Source of the DNA: an uncultured Bacteroidales bacterium
Lineage (GTDB): Bacteria; Bacteroidota; Bacteroidia; Bacteroidales; UBA932
Assembly (NCBI GenBank): GCA_949297365.1
Contig: CASFSL010000017.1
Coordinates: 1 to 42,157, forward strand
Length of the DNA: 42,157 bases
Reading direction: 5' to 3'
Shown: positions 32,495 through 39,219 of the stretch, piece by piece
How the letters are laid out: each line of letters begins with the position of its first letter
How positions within the stretch are numbered: the stretch's first letter is position 1
Made by a program: the position numbers and the translations under genes
Notes under the pieces: model-generated
The model's database searches: none
Seen by the model: the letters and a program-made list of their open reading frames with translations, nothing else
What the model was told of the DNA's origin: nothing

Positions 32495-35398
32495 TCATTC
32501 TTCATCATTGAACAGAGGCATGTCCTCCTCATCCGGCTCCGGCTCGCCGCGCATGATGCGGGCGATGTTGAGAGCTCCGTCACAGTGGGTGTCGATGTAC
32601 CAGTAGTAGACATCCTTGCCGTCCTCCTTGCGGTGGATCTCGCCGCGTTCCTGGTCGCTGGGAGTGAGAAGCAGCTCGGAAGGATTGAACCGCCACTTCT
32701 TGTACTGACACAGCAGGTACAGGCGTCTGGAGAAGGTCTTGAGCTTGATGAGCTCGGCGTACTTCTTCGGAAGACTGGCCCGGTAGTCCTCGAACACATC
32801 GTGCTTGTTGATGAGACAGTTCAGGCGGCCCGGAGTGAAGTAGTCCTCGGCCCAGTAGAGGAATTCGTCCGTGATGGCCCGCTGGAGGTTGCGCTTCTCA
32901 ATCCTGTCCATGGGCGGCTGTATCCTCGTACGCAGCTTCATGTATACGGAAAGGCAGTTGAACATAAAGGTGTAGAAATCATCCATCTCCTGGGGAGTGT
33001 AGTCCTGGATGAGGTTCTTGCCGAACTCGGTCAGCGGCGAACGCTCGCTCATGCCCCGGGACGGATCCTCCGGATGGTAGTAGTCCGAGAAGGCCACGAA
33101 CCAGGTCCTGCGCCGCAGGGACGCATCGAACTTGTTGATGGCGTGGTTGGAGGTGAACGCCACCTTGGGAGAGTCCTTGTACTCTATGGTGAAGGCCGGG
33201 GCATACTTGGCGTTGACCGTCATCTTGCCGGTGATCATGGGCATGAAGCGGTGAAGGTCCACCATCTCATTGAGGTCATCGAGGAAGACCGTATCGGTCA
33301 CGCCCTTGATGACTCCCTGCAGGAGGAACTCTGTCTTGGAGGGGTTGTAGTCCTGGCCGTTGATGAAGAGCTGGCGGCGCAGCTGCTCAACCGAGGAGAC
33401 GAATAGCGACTTGCCGGTACCGCCCATGTGCGTGCCCTCGTCCGACTGCTCCATCTCCATGGCGTAGATGGCATACGGCTGGCCGGCACTCTTGTACTTG
33501 CACAGCAGATAGCCCAGGGCCATGACCTTATTGATGAAGTGCAGCTCATTCTCGGAGCGTTCCTCGTCGGTCAGCGGCACGCCCAGCTCCTCCTTCCTCC
33601 AGTACTGCCGGCCGGTATTCCAGACATACTGCATGAATGTGCTGTCGCTGCGGTGGACGATGAGCCGGTACCGCTTACTGTCTGTCAGAGTGTCAATCTC
33701 CTTCCGTATGGCATTCGCCTCGGGGGACCGGGGGGCCGCAGCCCGGAGCCGGGTGAGCAGGGCGGCGTATTCGTCGGTGTACTCGATGTCGAAGAACGGC
33801 TCCCGGATGGATATGTCGTGGTCGATGATCTTGTGCTCGTACACCATGCAGGAAGTGCTGCCCGGACGCAGCCTCTCGGCTCCTCCTGCCGTCACCCTGA
33901 CCACCCCGTTGCGGAAGAAGAAGTATTCCTGCCTCTCGTCCCAGGAAGTGAAGTCCGGCGTTATCAGCTTCATCCTCTCCAGCGAGGCCAAGCGGATCTT
34001 GGGAGTGTTGTACAGGAAGTTGGCCAGTGCCTGCGTATAGTAGACGGTATGCGTCCGGATGTACTCGATCAGGTACTCGGCGCAGGCGGAGGAGATGGCG
34101 TTCTCGTCGATGAGGGAGACCACGTTGTCGTGAATGCGGCAGAAGGTATATCCCTTGGCGTTGGCTGTCGTGGGTATGCGGTAGAATCCGGCCGCCTGCA
34201 GGAAGGCGTACATCTGCTCGTTGTTGATGTCGTAGGAGTACTCGCCCGTCTTCTTGGACATCCTCAGGGTCCAGAACTTGAGCGAGCCCGAGAGCTTCAT
34301 CAGGTCGGCGAAGAGCTTGTACGGGTCGGGCTGCTCGGGACGGCGGAAGTGTACGAAGAAGTCCTTGGCGTCCTTGCACTGGCCGCCCTTGCGGGTGCGG
34401 AATGTGCGCAGCTCGTCCGGAAGGCGGATGACCCGCAGGTCCAGGTAGCGCATGGCGATACGGTACATGCCGGCCAGACCAGTATCATCGATGTCGTAGA
34501 GGATGTACACGCTCTTGGCTATCCTCTGCAGCATGAAGAACTCGTGCGCATTCAGATCCGCCGTCTCGGAGTTGAGCCAGCAGACATGATAGCCGGCCGC
34601 ATGGACATTAAGGGCATCCGAGGGCCCGCTGCAGATGATGAGCTCCTCCCACCTGGTATCCTCGTCACTCCCGGCACCGTCATCCTGAGTGCCCGGATAG
34701 AGTCCGTCCCGGGCCTGGGCCAGGGCAGAGCGGAACTTGCGCTCGCCGAAGACGTAATCCGCCGGCTTCTCACCCACATACATGAAGCGCACCTTGCCCA
34801 GAGGGATGTACAGCTTGCCCCAGTCGCCGTAGTCGTAGTAAAATATGGGATAATCCGGAGTGGAGGATATCTTCCAGCTCCGGCCCTTCTCGTTGCGCCT
34901 GGTGATGTAGTAATCGACCGGCTTGAGGCAGAGGTCATCGCAGACCTGCTCGGTGATGCGGTATCCGAGGATATCCAGCTCGGCCTGGGTGAACTTGCCG
35001 TCCGGCCGGACAAAGACCCTGATGCTGTCGGAGGGCTGAGCCGCCTCCATCTTCGGAGCCGGCTCCCCGGCCGGACCGGAGACATCCTCCAGCAGGTGCG
35101 GGGCGAACTTCCGGGCTATCCAGTCCAGAGCCTGGGGAAATGTCAGATGCTCCTCCCTCTGCACCAGCTGTACTGCCGTATATGCCTTGGTGTCCGCTCC
35201 ACCCTTGTCCTGGAAGAACCACACGCCCTCCTTGCAGAAGACCGTGGCCGACGGATTGCGGTCATCCGGACGGACACGGAAGTTGCGGCTGCCGCCGTTC
35301 CGGAAGCAGGCCGAGGCCTGAGGAAAGTAGTACTGCAGGACAGCCTTGCCTCCCTCAGTGGCCGCGAATATATCCTCTTTCTCGATACGCTTTCTCAT
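32495..35398 (-). CDS. Bifunctional primase-helicase
   Basis: 967 residues; probably makes primers and unwinds DNA for phage replication. Residues 20-105 resemble a CHC2-type primase entry domain (FRVRPDDRNPSATVF, GVWFFQDKGGAD). A TOPRIM-like domain follows (LIICSGPSDALN near 250; acidic DIDDTG near 301). The C-terminal part is a D5/SF3-like helicase with Walker A GGTGKS (near 660), Walker B TVFLDDLNE (near 703) and sensor FTSNHAINKF (near 755). The overall design is the one seen in many Bacteroidetes prophages. A GC-rich structured leader lies upstream and the iteron origin downstream. No cysteine zinc-finger set is complete in the N-terminal domain. Confidence 0.88.
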   Translation of the reverse strand: MRKRIEKEDIFAATEGGKAVLQYYFPQASACFRNGGSRNFRVRPDDRNPSATVFCKEGVWFFQDKGGADTKAYTAVQLVQREEHLTFPQALDWIARKFAPHLLEDVSGPAGEPAPKMEAAQPSDSIRVFVRPDGKFTQAELDILGYRITEQVCDDLCLKPVDYYITRRNEKGRSWKISSTPDYPIFYYDYGDWGKLYIPLGKVRFMYVGEKPADYVFGERKFRSALAQARDGLYPGTQDDGAGSDEDTRWEELIICSGPSDALNVHAAGYHVCWLNSETADLNAHEFFMLQRIAKSVYILYDIDDTGLAGMYRIAMRYLDLRVIRLPDELRTFRTRKGGQCKDAKDFFVHFRRPEQPDPYKLFADLMKLSGSLKFWTLRMSKKTGEYSYDINNEQMYAFLQAAGFYRIPTTANAKGYTFCRIHDNVVSLIDENAISSACAEYLIEYIRTHTVYYTQALANFLYNTPKIRLASLERMKLITPDFTSWDERQEYFFFRNGVVRVTAGGAERLRPGSTSCMVYEHKIIDHDISIREPFFDIEYTDEYAALLTRLRAAAPRSPEANAIRKEIDTLTDSKRYRLIVHRSDSTFMQYVWNTGRQYWRKEELGVPLTDEERSENELHFINKVMALGYLLCKYKSAGQPYAIYAMEMEQSDEGTHMGGTGKSLFVSSVEQLRRQLFINGQDYNPSKTEFLLQGVIKGVTDTVFLDDLNEMVDLHRFMPMITGKMTVNAKYAPAFTIEYKDSPKVAFTSNHAINKFDASLRRRTWFVAFSDYYHPEDPSRGMSERSPLTEFGKNLIQDYTPQEMDDFYTFMFNCLSVYMKLRTRIQPPMDRIEKRNLQRAITDEFLYWAEDYFTPGRLNCLINKHDVFEDYRASLPKKYAELIKLKTFSRRLYLLCQYKKWRFNPSELLLTPSDQERGEIHRKEDGKDVYYWYIDTHCDGALNIARIMRGEPEPDEEDMPLFNDEE

Positions 35399-35688
35399 AT
35401 TATCTTAAAAATAAAGCGGCAGCCCCGGACATACCGGAGTCACCGCTGCAGAAAGTGAGGCCGACCGGGAAGCGCAGGTGCTTCCGGACCGGCCCCGGTG
35501 TCTTAACAAACGTTCCCGCCTCACGGCGGTACAATTGTCAAAAATAGATTAAAGTGCCATGCCTGCAAAATTTTTCTCACTTTTCTGCTGCAGTGACTCC
35601 AGTATGTCAAGGAACGTCCTGTTGTGTCCTCCGGCGGGGAGTCGGACCCCGCACCGCCCTGCGCTCTTTGAGCCTGGCCCGGTACCCG
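35399..35688. other. Structured non-coding leader before the primase gene
   Basis: 290 bases without a convincing gene. Several inverted repeats are visible: ggaagc/gcttcc within ggccgaccgggaagc...gcttccggaccggcc (about 35460-35496); agcgg/ccgct around the segment at 35415-35450, followed on the minus strand by TTTATTTTT; and a tRNA-like T-arm at 35634-35652 (stem gcgggg/ccccgc, 7-base loop). A stretch at 35564-35680 (minus) reads as a peptide ending LESLQQKSEKNFAGMAL, but it has no usable start. The region could hold an attenuator or a small RNA. Confidence 0.5.
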
Positions 35689-35919
35689 TTACGGGCCGCT
35701 ACGGAGGGAAATGGGCGGGCTTCCGTGCTGGTCCGAGGCCACCCGCCCGGGTTGTTTATTGTGAGGGCTGCGAGACTTCTGATCAAAGCTCCTCATCCGG
35801 GGACACCGCCCGTCGCAGGGCCTGAACTGCTCCGGCGAAGAGCAGTTCCTGGTGCACTCCCCGCCGAAGAGGTGGATGCACTTCAGGCGGCGGTCCTCCC
35901 TTGCCTCGTCCGCGGTCAT
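35689..35919 (-). CDS. Small cysteine-rich protein
   Basis: 76 residues with five cysteines in the first half (C14, C22, C26, C35, C39; spacing GECTRNC and PCDGRC), suggesting a small zinc-binding fold. The C-terminal 30 residues are basic and unstructured. It is coupled to the gene before it by a 4-base overlap (ATGA). The last codons run into the tRNA-like fold at 35628-35707. Small Cys-rich proteins are frequent in the early regions of Bacteroidetes phages; function unknown. Confidence 0.6.
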   Translation of the reverse strand: MTADEAREDRRLKCIHLFGGECTRNCSSPEQFRPCDGRCPRMRSFDQKSRSPHNKQPGRVASDQHGSPPISLRSGP

Positions 35920-36137
35920 TTCTTCCCATCCTCCCTGATGAGGCAGAAGCTGCGGATCTCATCCGTGTAAATAATGGTTATGGCGAAACCGTTGCTCAGG
36001 CGCAGGCGGCCAGGCTCCAGCTTATCCAGATGTCCACAGCGGATATCAGGTCCGGTAACGACAGAAATCCTCTGGCCCCTGCGCACCTCCAGTAGCCTTG
36101 ACGCCGGATACGGCGTATTATACTTCAGCTTTTCCAT
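35916..36137 (-). CDS. Small early protein
   Basis: 73 residues, mostly beta (RRGQRISVVTGPDIRCGHLD, RLSNGFAITIIYTDEIRSF), with a basic end. No family was recognised. It overlaps the Cys-rich gene by 4 bases and the 52-residue gene before it by 20 bases, so it belongs to the tightly packed early operon. Resembles a small SH3- or OB-like barrel in strand pattern. Confidence 0.65.
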   Translation of the reverse strand: MEKLKYNTPYPASRLLEVRRGQRISVVTGPDIRCGHLDKLEPGRLRLSNGFAITIIYTDEIRSFCLIREDGKK

Positions 36138-36276
36138 CGATGCCGTATTTTAATTGTGAAAGCACTTCGTTTACCTCCCCGGCAGGCATTCCCTCCGGGG
36201 ACGTGGCCACCGCCGTAGACCTCTGGCCGAAGCGGTCGTGGCTCACATGAATGATGATGTCGTAGTCCTGTGTCAT
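36118..36276 (-). CDS. Small early protein, 52 residues
   Basis: A short frame from ATG 36276 to TAA 36118, coding for 52 residues (MTQDYDIIIHVSHDRFGQRS... ending YGIDGKAEV). It fits exactly into the otherwise empty space between two early genes, overlapping the previous gene by 4 bases (ATGA) and the next by 20, which is the spacing style of this operon. The sequence is strand-rich at the start and helical in the second half. Function unknown. Confidence 0.6.
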   Translation of the reverse strand: MTQDYDIIIHVSHDRFGQRSTAVATSPEGMPAGEVNEVLSQLKYGIDGKAEV

Positions 36277-36509
36277 GATTCCTTTAACTTTTCAGCAATG
36301 TATTTATCCGCCTGCTTGATGCTGCAGCAGTATTCGCCATAAGTCCAGAGCACTTCCTCTCCGGCAATCACCCCGTCTTTCCTCCAGCACCGATATACCT
36401 GAGGGTATTTTCCGTCAGCGACACTCACCGCAGCCTTGGCGGCCTTCAATGTCTTGTGGAATGTGTCCGTATGGTGCTCATGGAAGCATTTCTCATATTC
36501 CTCATTCAT
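36273..36509 (-). CDS. Small early protein
   Basis: 78 residues (MNEEYEKCFHEHHTDTFHKT...), with a helical N-terminus, a central strand region (YPQVYRCWRKDGVIAGEEVLW) and a helical end (DKYIAEKLKES). Three aromatic/cysteine-rich spots do not make a recognised metal site. Coupled to both neighbours by 4-base overlaps. Confidence 0.65.
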   Translation of the reverse strand: MNEEYEKCFHEHHTDTFHKTLKAAKAAVSVADGKYPQVYRCWRKDGVIAGEEVLWTYGEYCCSIKQADKYIAEKLKES

Positions 36510-36721
36510 AGCGTCTCCATTTCTTTTATATTTAATAATCGGGCCGAGATGTCATGGTGAAGTGATACAATCTCAGAATAGTCGATGCCGTGCATTGCAA
36601 GCAGCTGGCGAAGGTCTTTACCCCAATAGCCGATCGGGGTGTCTTCCGGCGCTCCTAGCACGTCCCTCATCAGCGACAAGGCGGTGCGGATGATTTCAAG
36701 TCTTTTAATTCCTATCTCCAT
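36506..36721 (-). CDS. Small early protein
   Basis: 71 residues, helical (MEIGIKRLEIIRTALSLMRD, LRQLLAMHGIDYSEIVSLHHD). The stop overlaps the start of the following gene (ATGA). It begins 48 bases after the 132-residue gene. No family was recognised; size and helicity would suit a protein inhibitor or adaptor. Confidence 0.62.
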   Translation of the reverse strand: MEIGIKRLEIIRTALSLMRDVLGAPEDTPIGYWGKDLRQLLAMHGIDYSEIVSLHHDISARLLNIKEMETL

Positions 36722-36769
36722 GGTGTTATTGTTTTTTATCTGTTTCAGCTTTAGAGACGGCTTCCTCCG

Positions 36770-37168
36770 TTAATAACGTAAATAATTCGTCGAGGGGGGG
36801 GGGGGAGGACCGGCTATCCGGATCCGGAGCCTCTCCCCGGCGAACGAGAGCGAGTCCAGGATCTTCGCCGCAAGGACCGTATGCTGAAACATCCGGTAGC
36901 TCTTGGTCCCCCGGAGCGGGAAGCCGCCCTCCCCGGGCCGCATGTACCAGTCGCGGGGTCTGCGGCTGTCCTGGAACAGCGTCACCGCGGACTCCCGATC
37001 CACGGCGCCCATCAGCTCGACGGCCTTCCGGTTGAAGGAGATGCGCCCGGTGCGCGAGACAAGCATGAACGGCACCATCTCGGCCTTCTTGCCGGCCGCC
37101 CTGAAGGTTCTGGGGCTGTACTCCACGAGCTGCAGCCCCGGCGTGCTACTGCTTGATGTCCTCGGCAT
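36770..37168 (-). CDS. Uncharacterised early protein with a poly-C tract at its end
   Basis: 132 residues. Residues 40-85 (FMLVSRTGRISFNRKAVELM, RDWYMRPGEGG) have the look of a small beta-alpha fold. A run of twelve C in the coding strand (36794-36805) encodes PPPP near the C-terminus (RIAGPPPPPSTN), so slippage would swap the last nine residues for another tail. It overlaps the 89-residue gene by 23 bases. No known function. Confidence 0.65.
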   Translation of the reverse strand: MPRTSSSSTPGLQLVEYSPRTFRAAGKKAEMVPFMLVSRTGRISFNRKAVELMGAVDRESAVTLFQDSRRPRDWYMRPGEGGFPLRGTKSYRMFQHTVLAAKILDSLSFAGERLRIRIAGPPPPPSTNYLRY

Positions 37169-37415
37169 GGCTGTTGTGATTTAAAGGTGCTACAATACAA
37201 CGTGTGCCGCCGGGTACTGATGCCGAAGGCTCCTCCATGTCCGGGACATGCAGTTCCGTGTCGCAGCCGAAGACTATGTCGCAGGCAGCCCGCATCAGTG
37301 GCTCGACGGCCTCCGGGGAATCATCCCTGGGGACGGAGACGGTAATGAAAATAGTTCTCTGACCGTCATCGTCAAAACGGTCCGTAATGTTCAGTCTGTA
37401 TTCTCTGTCGTTCAT
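37146..37415 (-). CDS. Small early protein
   Basis: 89 residues. The first half is strand-rich (YRLNITDRFDDDGQRTIFITVSV-like alternation), the second helical with two cysteines (MRAACDIVFGCDTE). It starts in a 4-base overlap (ATGA) with the membrane protein gene before it. Not recognised. Confidence 0.65.
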   Translation of the reverse strand: MNDREYRLNITDRFDDDGQRTIFITVSVPRDDSPEAVEPLMRAACDIVFGCDTELHVPDMEEPSASVPGGTRCIVAPLNHNSHAEDIKQ

Positions 37416-37636
37416 CTCGCAGTGTTTTTAAATCGATTGTTGAAGAATCTGTAGCTGATACCGGCCGGAGTGACGACGTACATCAGGGCGGCCATGGCGT
37501 AAGACGCGGCGGTAAGGTCCCCGGAGGACTTCCAGGTACGGAGGGCGACGATGCTGACGAACACGCCGATGAGAGCAACGGCAGCGGTCAGCGCGATGAC
37601 GGCGCGGCGGCCGTCGAAGGGTTGGTTGTGTGACAT
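37412..37636 (-). CDS. Small two-helix membrane protein
   Basis: 74 residues with two hydrophobic segments (about 11-32, AVIALTAAVALIGVFVSIVA; about 42-60, AASYAMAALMYVVTPAGISY) and basic ends. It follows the membrane-tethered LuxR-type regulator by 12 bases and may act together with it. Holin function is unlikely this far from the lysis genes. A host-takeover or sensor role would be a guess. Confidence 0.62.
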   Translation of the reverse strand: MSHNQPFDGRRAVIALTAAVALIGVFVSIVALRTWKSSGDLTAASYAMAALMYVVTPAGISYRFFNNRFKNTAR

Positions 37637-37648
37637 GATATTGTGTGT

Positions 37649-38077
37649 TTAGATGATGTTCCATAGCGTATCGTCCTCCAGTATGTTTTCGTCCCGACGG
37701 CCCCTGCGCCCCCTTGATGACATGGTCCTGCCGGCTTCTCCGGATCTGCGCGTCCTTATCATGTCACCGTGAAGGCTGACAATCTGAGGAACCAGCAGGA
37801 CCAACATCATCATCGCACAGATCCTTCGCCTCAAGGGTGTCCAGTCGACACTGATGTTGTATCTCTTTATGGCCCACCACAGGGACATCTCCGTGCGGTG
37901 CTGCACATGCAGCTTGGCCTTGATGCCCGTTATGATGTTGCGGACGGTGCTGACGGAGACGGGCACTCCGCTCCTGGTCGGGAGATGTTCCGGGATCTCC
38001 TTGTCGGCCAGGCCGAGGAAGACGAGCTCAAGCACCTCCTCCTCCCTACGGGTCAGTCTCACTCCTTCCGTCCTCAT
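37649..38077 (-). CDS. LuxR-type DNA-binding protein with a membrane segment
   Basis: 142 residues. Residues 8-70 are a GerE/LuxR-type helix-turn-helix (LTRREEEVLELVFLGLADKE, VSTVRNIITGIKAKLHVQHR). A hydrophobic segment at about 85-105 (RRRICAMMMLVLLVPQIVSL) is followed by a basic, Arg/Gly-rich tail. A DNA-binding head on a single membrane helix would sit on the cytoplasmic face of the inner membrane. There is no receiver domain. It lies three bases after the 94-residue regulator-like gene and probably controls early or late phage genes. Bacteroidetes phages carry similar proteins. Confidence 0.75.
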   Translation of the reverse strand: MRTEGVRLTRREEEVLELVFLGLADKEIPEHLPTRSGVPVSVSTVRNIITGIKAKLHVQHRTEMSLWWAIKRYNISVDWTPLRRRICAMMMLVLLVPQIVSLHGDMIRTRRSGEAGRTMSSRGRRGRRDENILEDDTLWNII

Positions 38078-38080
38078 GGC

Positions 38081-38365
38081 TCAGCCCTCCGCTATCTCCG
38101 GCACAATGTCCGTTCCGGCCAGTTCCGGGGCCTGTCCCCACACGCGGAAGATGCCGTAGTCCGCGAAGATCCTCTCGATGGCCATCTGCTCGGCCGGAGT
38201 GAGGCTGTACTGCCCCCTCAGGCGGTTGGCCCAGGAGGCCCTGGTGGAGATGTTGAGAGCGTGCATGATGCGCCGCTTGATGGCGGCCATGTTGCCGACG
38301 GTCACCTGGGACCATCCCAGGGCGAAGCTCGTGCTGTTTTCCATTGTCGTATCCATATCATTCAT
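38081..38365 (-). CDS. Small regulator-like early protein
   Basis: 94 residues from the ATG at 38365; a GTG at 38404 would add 13. The central part (NMAAIKRRIMHALNISTRAS, then WANRLRGQYSLTPAEQMAI, FADYGIFRVWG) looks like a helix-turn-helix protein widespread in Bacteroidetes prophages, with the closing FxxYGIxxVWG motif. It is probably a DNA-binding regulator. A promoter candidate on the minus strand lies upstream at 38456-38487. Confidence 0.68.
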   Translation of the reverse strand: MNDMDTTMENSTSFALGWSQVTVGNMAAIKRRIMHALNISTRASWANRLRGQYSLTPAEQMAIERIFADYGIFRVWGQAPELAGTDIVPEIAEG

Positions 38366-38437
38366 CGTGGCTTCCCCCGCCGGTATCGCTCCGGGAACCG
38401 TCACGGTGCAGGCCGCTCCTGCCGGGGGAATGTTGAC

Positions 38438-38445
38438 TATATTTG
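38438..38445 (+). promoter_or_regulatory. Candidate -7 box for the rightward 115-residue gene
   Basis: TATATTTG (38438-38445) matches TAnnTTTG and lies 28 bases before the ATG at 38474. No TTTG or TTG was found 19-21 bases upstream, so this is a weak candidate. It lies next to the leftward promoter at 38456-38487, so the two would interfere. Confidence 0.35.
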
Positions 38446-38455
38446 CACATCAAAC

Positions 38456-38487
38456 CAAAAATACAGTCATATTATGTCAAAACTCAA
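38456..38487 (-). promoter_or_regulatory. Candidate promoter for the LuxR-type regulator operon
   Basis: On the minus strand TTG (38485-38487) and TATTTTTG (38456-38463) are 21 bases apart, a good match to the Bacteroidetes consensus. Transcription would start near 38450 and enter the gene at 38365. The -33 element lies inside the first codons of the rightward gene at 38474. Confidence 0.5.
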
Positions 38488-38821
38488 TTCAAGGGACATC
38501 GCGTCCTATGGAGGCAACTACGAGTACATCACCCGCATCGCCTTCGATTCGTCCGATCATCACGATCCGCGCATCCATTGCTCTAACTTCGGGAACCTCG
38601 CCGAGGCCGAGGGGACTCCCGCCTTCAGCGGCCGCCTCCTGTCCGTCAAGGGCAACCTACTCGACGCCATAGCCGCGCTGGCCCGAAAGAGAGCACTGAG
38701 GGCTGATCTGTTGGAATCAGCCAGGATCTCCCTGCTTGGCGCTGCAACGGCAGAGGATATCGGGCATGTCATCGACCTGCTTAGCGACGCGCTTAGGGCG
38801 CGTGGACTCAAGTGCCGGTAG
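38474..38821 (+). CDS. Rightward small protein within the leftward early region
   Basis: 115 residues from the ATG at 38474 (MSKLNSRDIASYGGNYEYIT), a normal composition ending in helices (LLDAIAALARKRALRADLLE; DIGHVIDLLSDALRARGLKC). The frame stays open upstream to 37769, but that part is the shadow of minus-strand genes. It is the only + strand gene between 1340 and 39220. Its last 105 bases overlap the end of the leftward gene at 38717-39061, tail to tail. It could be an antagonist of early transcription, but no family was recognised. Confidence 0.6.
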   Translation: MSKLNSRDIASYGGNYEYITRIAFDSSDHHDPRIHCSNFGNLAEAEGTPAFSGRLLSVKGNLLDAIAALARKRALRADLLESARISLLGAATAEDIGHVIDLLSDALRARGLKCR

Positions 38822-39061
38822 CAGGACCGCATAGGTGACGGCGAGCAGCACCAGATCGATGTCAGTGTAGCCCCAGCGGCTGACATGGTTGCGGAACAGA
38901 CGGACGGACATCATGCCCTCGAAGATGAAGTACATCGTGAGGGCAAGCCACTGCTCTATCTCCTCCCGTTCCATGTCCAGGAACACCACGGCGGCTTCCA
39001 GCTCGGCATCGGTGTGCAGGGCCTTGGTCAACAGCGCATCTTCCTCGGGCGTAATAGTCAT
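38717..39061 (-). CDS. First leftward early protein
   Basis: 114 residues (MTITPEEDALLTKALHTDAE ... ), mostly helical and acidic at the start, with a hydrophobic middle (TMYFIFEGMMSVRLF; LVLLAVTYAVLLPAL) and a basic end. It is the first gene after the early promoter at 39142-39174 with a leader of about 75 bases that contains two operators. Such a position often belongs to Cro-like or delayed-early regulators, but no helix-turn-helix is seen. The last 35 residues are coded in DNA shared with the rightward gene. Confidence 0.6.
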   Translation of the reverse strand: MTITPEEDALLTKALHTDAELEAAVVFLDMEREEIEQWLALTMYFIFEGMMSVRLFRNHVSRWGYTDIDLVLLAVTYAVLLPALESTRPKRVAKQVDDMPDILCRCSAKQGDPG

Positions 39062-39089
39062 TTTTATCTATTTTTTTATTACTTTTGTT

Positions 39090-39147
39090 GCTTTACATTT
39101 GTAAAGCCAAATAAACATTTGTTTAACTCGCTTTACATGTGCAAAGA
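39090..39147. promoter_or_regulatory. Three operators spaced exactly 20 bp
   Basis: Three palindromic sites share the core ACATTTGT. O1 is gctttacatttgtaaagc (39090-39107; 8-bp arms), O2 aaacatttgttt (39113-39124), O3 gctttacatgtgcaaaga (39130-39147). Their centres lie at 39098.5, 39118.5 and 39138.5. Even 20-bp spacing puts the sites on one face of the helix. They lie between the repressor gene and the early genes and overlap the early promoter, as in a lambda-type switch. Confidence 0.8.
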
Positions 39148-39174
39148 TATATGAAGAATTTCAGATAATACAAA
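39142..39174 (-). promoter_or_regulatory. Leftward early promoter
   Basis: On the minus strand TTTG (39171-39174), 21 bases, and TATCTTTG (39142-39149) match the Bacteroidetes promoter fully. The -7 box overlaps operator O3 and transcription would start inside O3, so bound repressor would block it. For the rightward repressor gene, possible -7 boxes are TACATTTG in O1 (39094-39101) and TACTTTTG (39080-39087), both without a clear -33 element. Confidence 0.7.
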
Positions 39175-39219
39175 TTTTATCAGAACTTTTTCATATTAAA
39201 TTTTATAATATTTGACTAT

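Noticed and set aside
33428-35458. Long + strand open frame of 676 codons opposite the primase gene
   Set aside because: Shadow frame; the minus strand shows Walker and TOPRIM motifs.
35460-35496. Strong intrinsic terminator before the primase gene
   Set aside because: The stem has several mismatches and no T-run follows directly; kept only as an inverted repeat in the leader.
35564-35680. Minus-strand peptide ending LESLQQKSEKNFAGMAL before the primase gene
   Set aside because: It looks protein-like but has no ATG, GTG or TTG start in frame after the preceding stop; it may be a remnant.
37769-38473. Upstream part of the long + strand frame ending at 38821
   Set aside because: Only the part from the ATG at 38474 has normal composition; the rest is opposite the LuxR-type and regulator genes.
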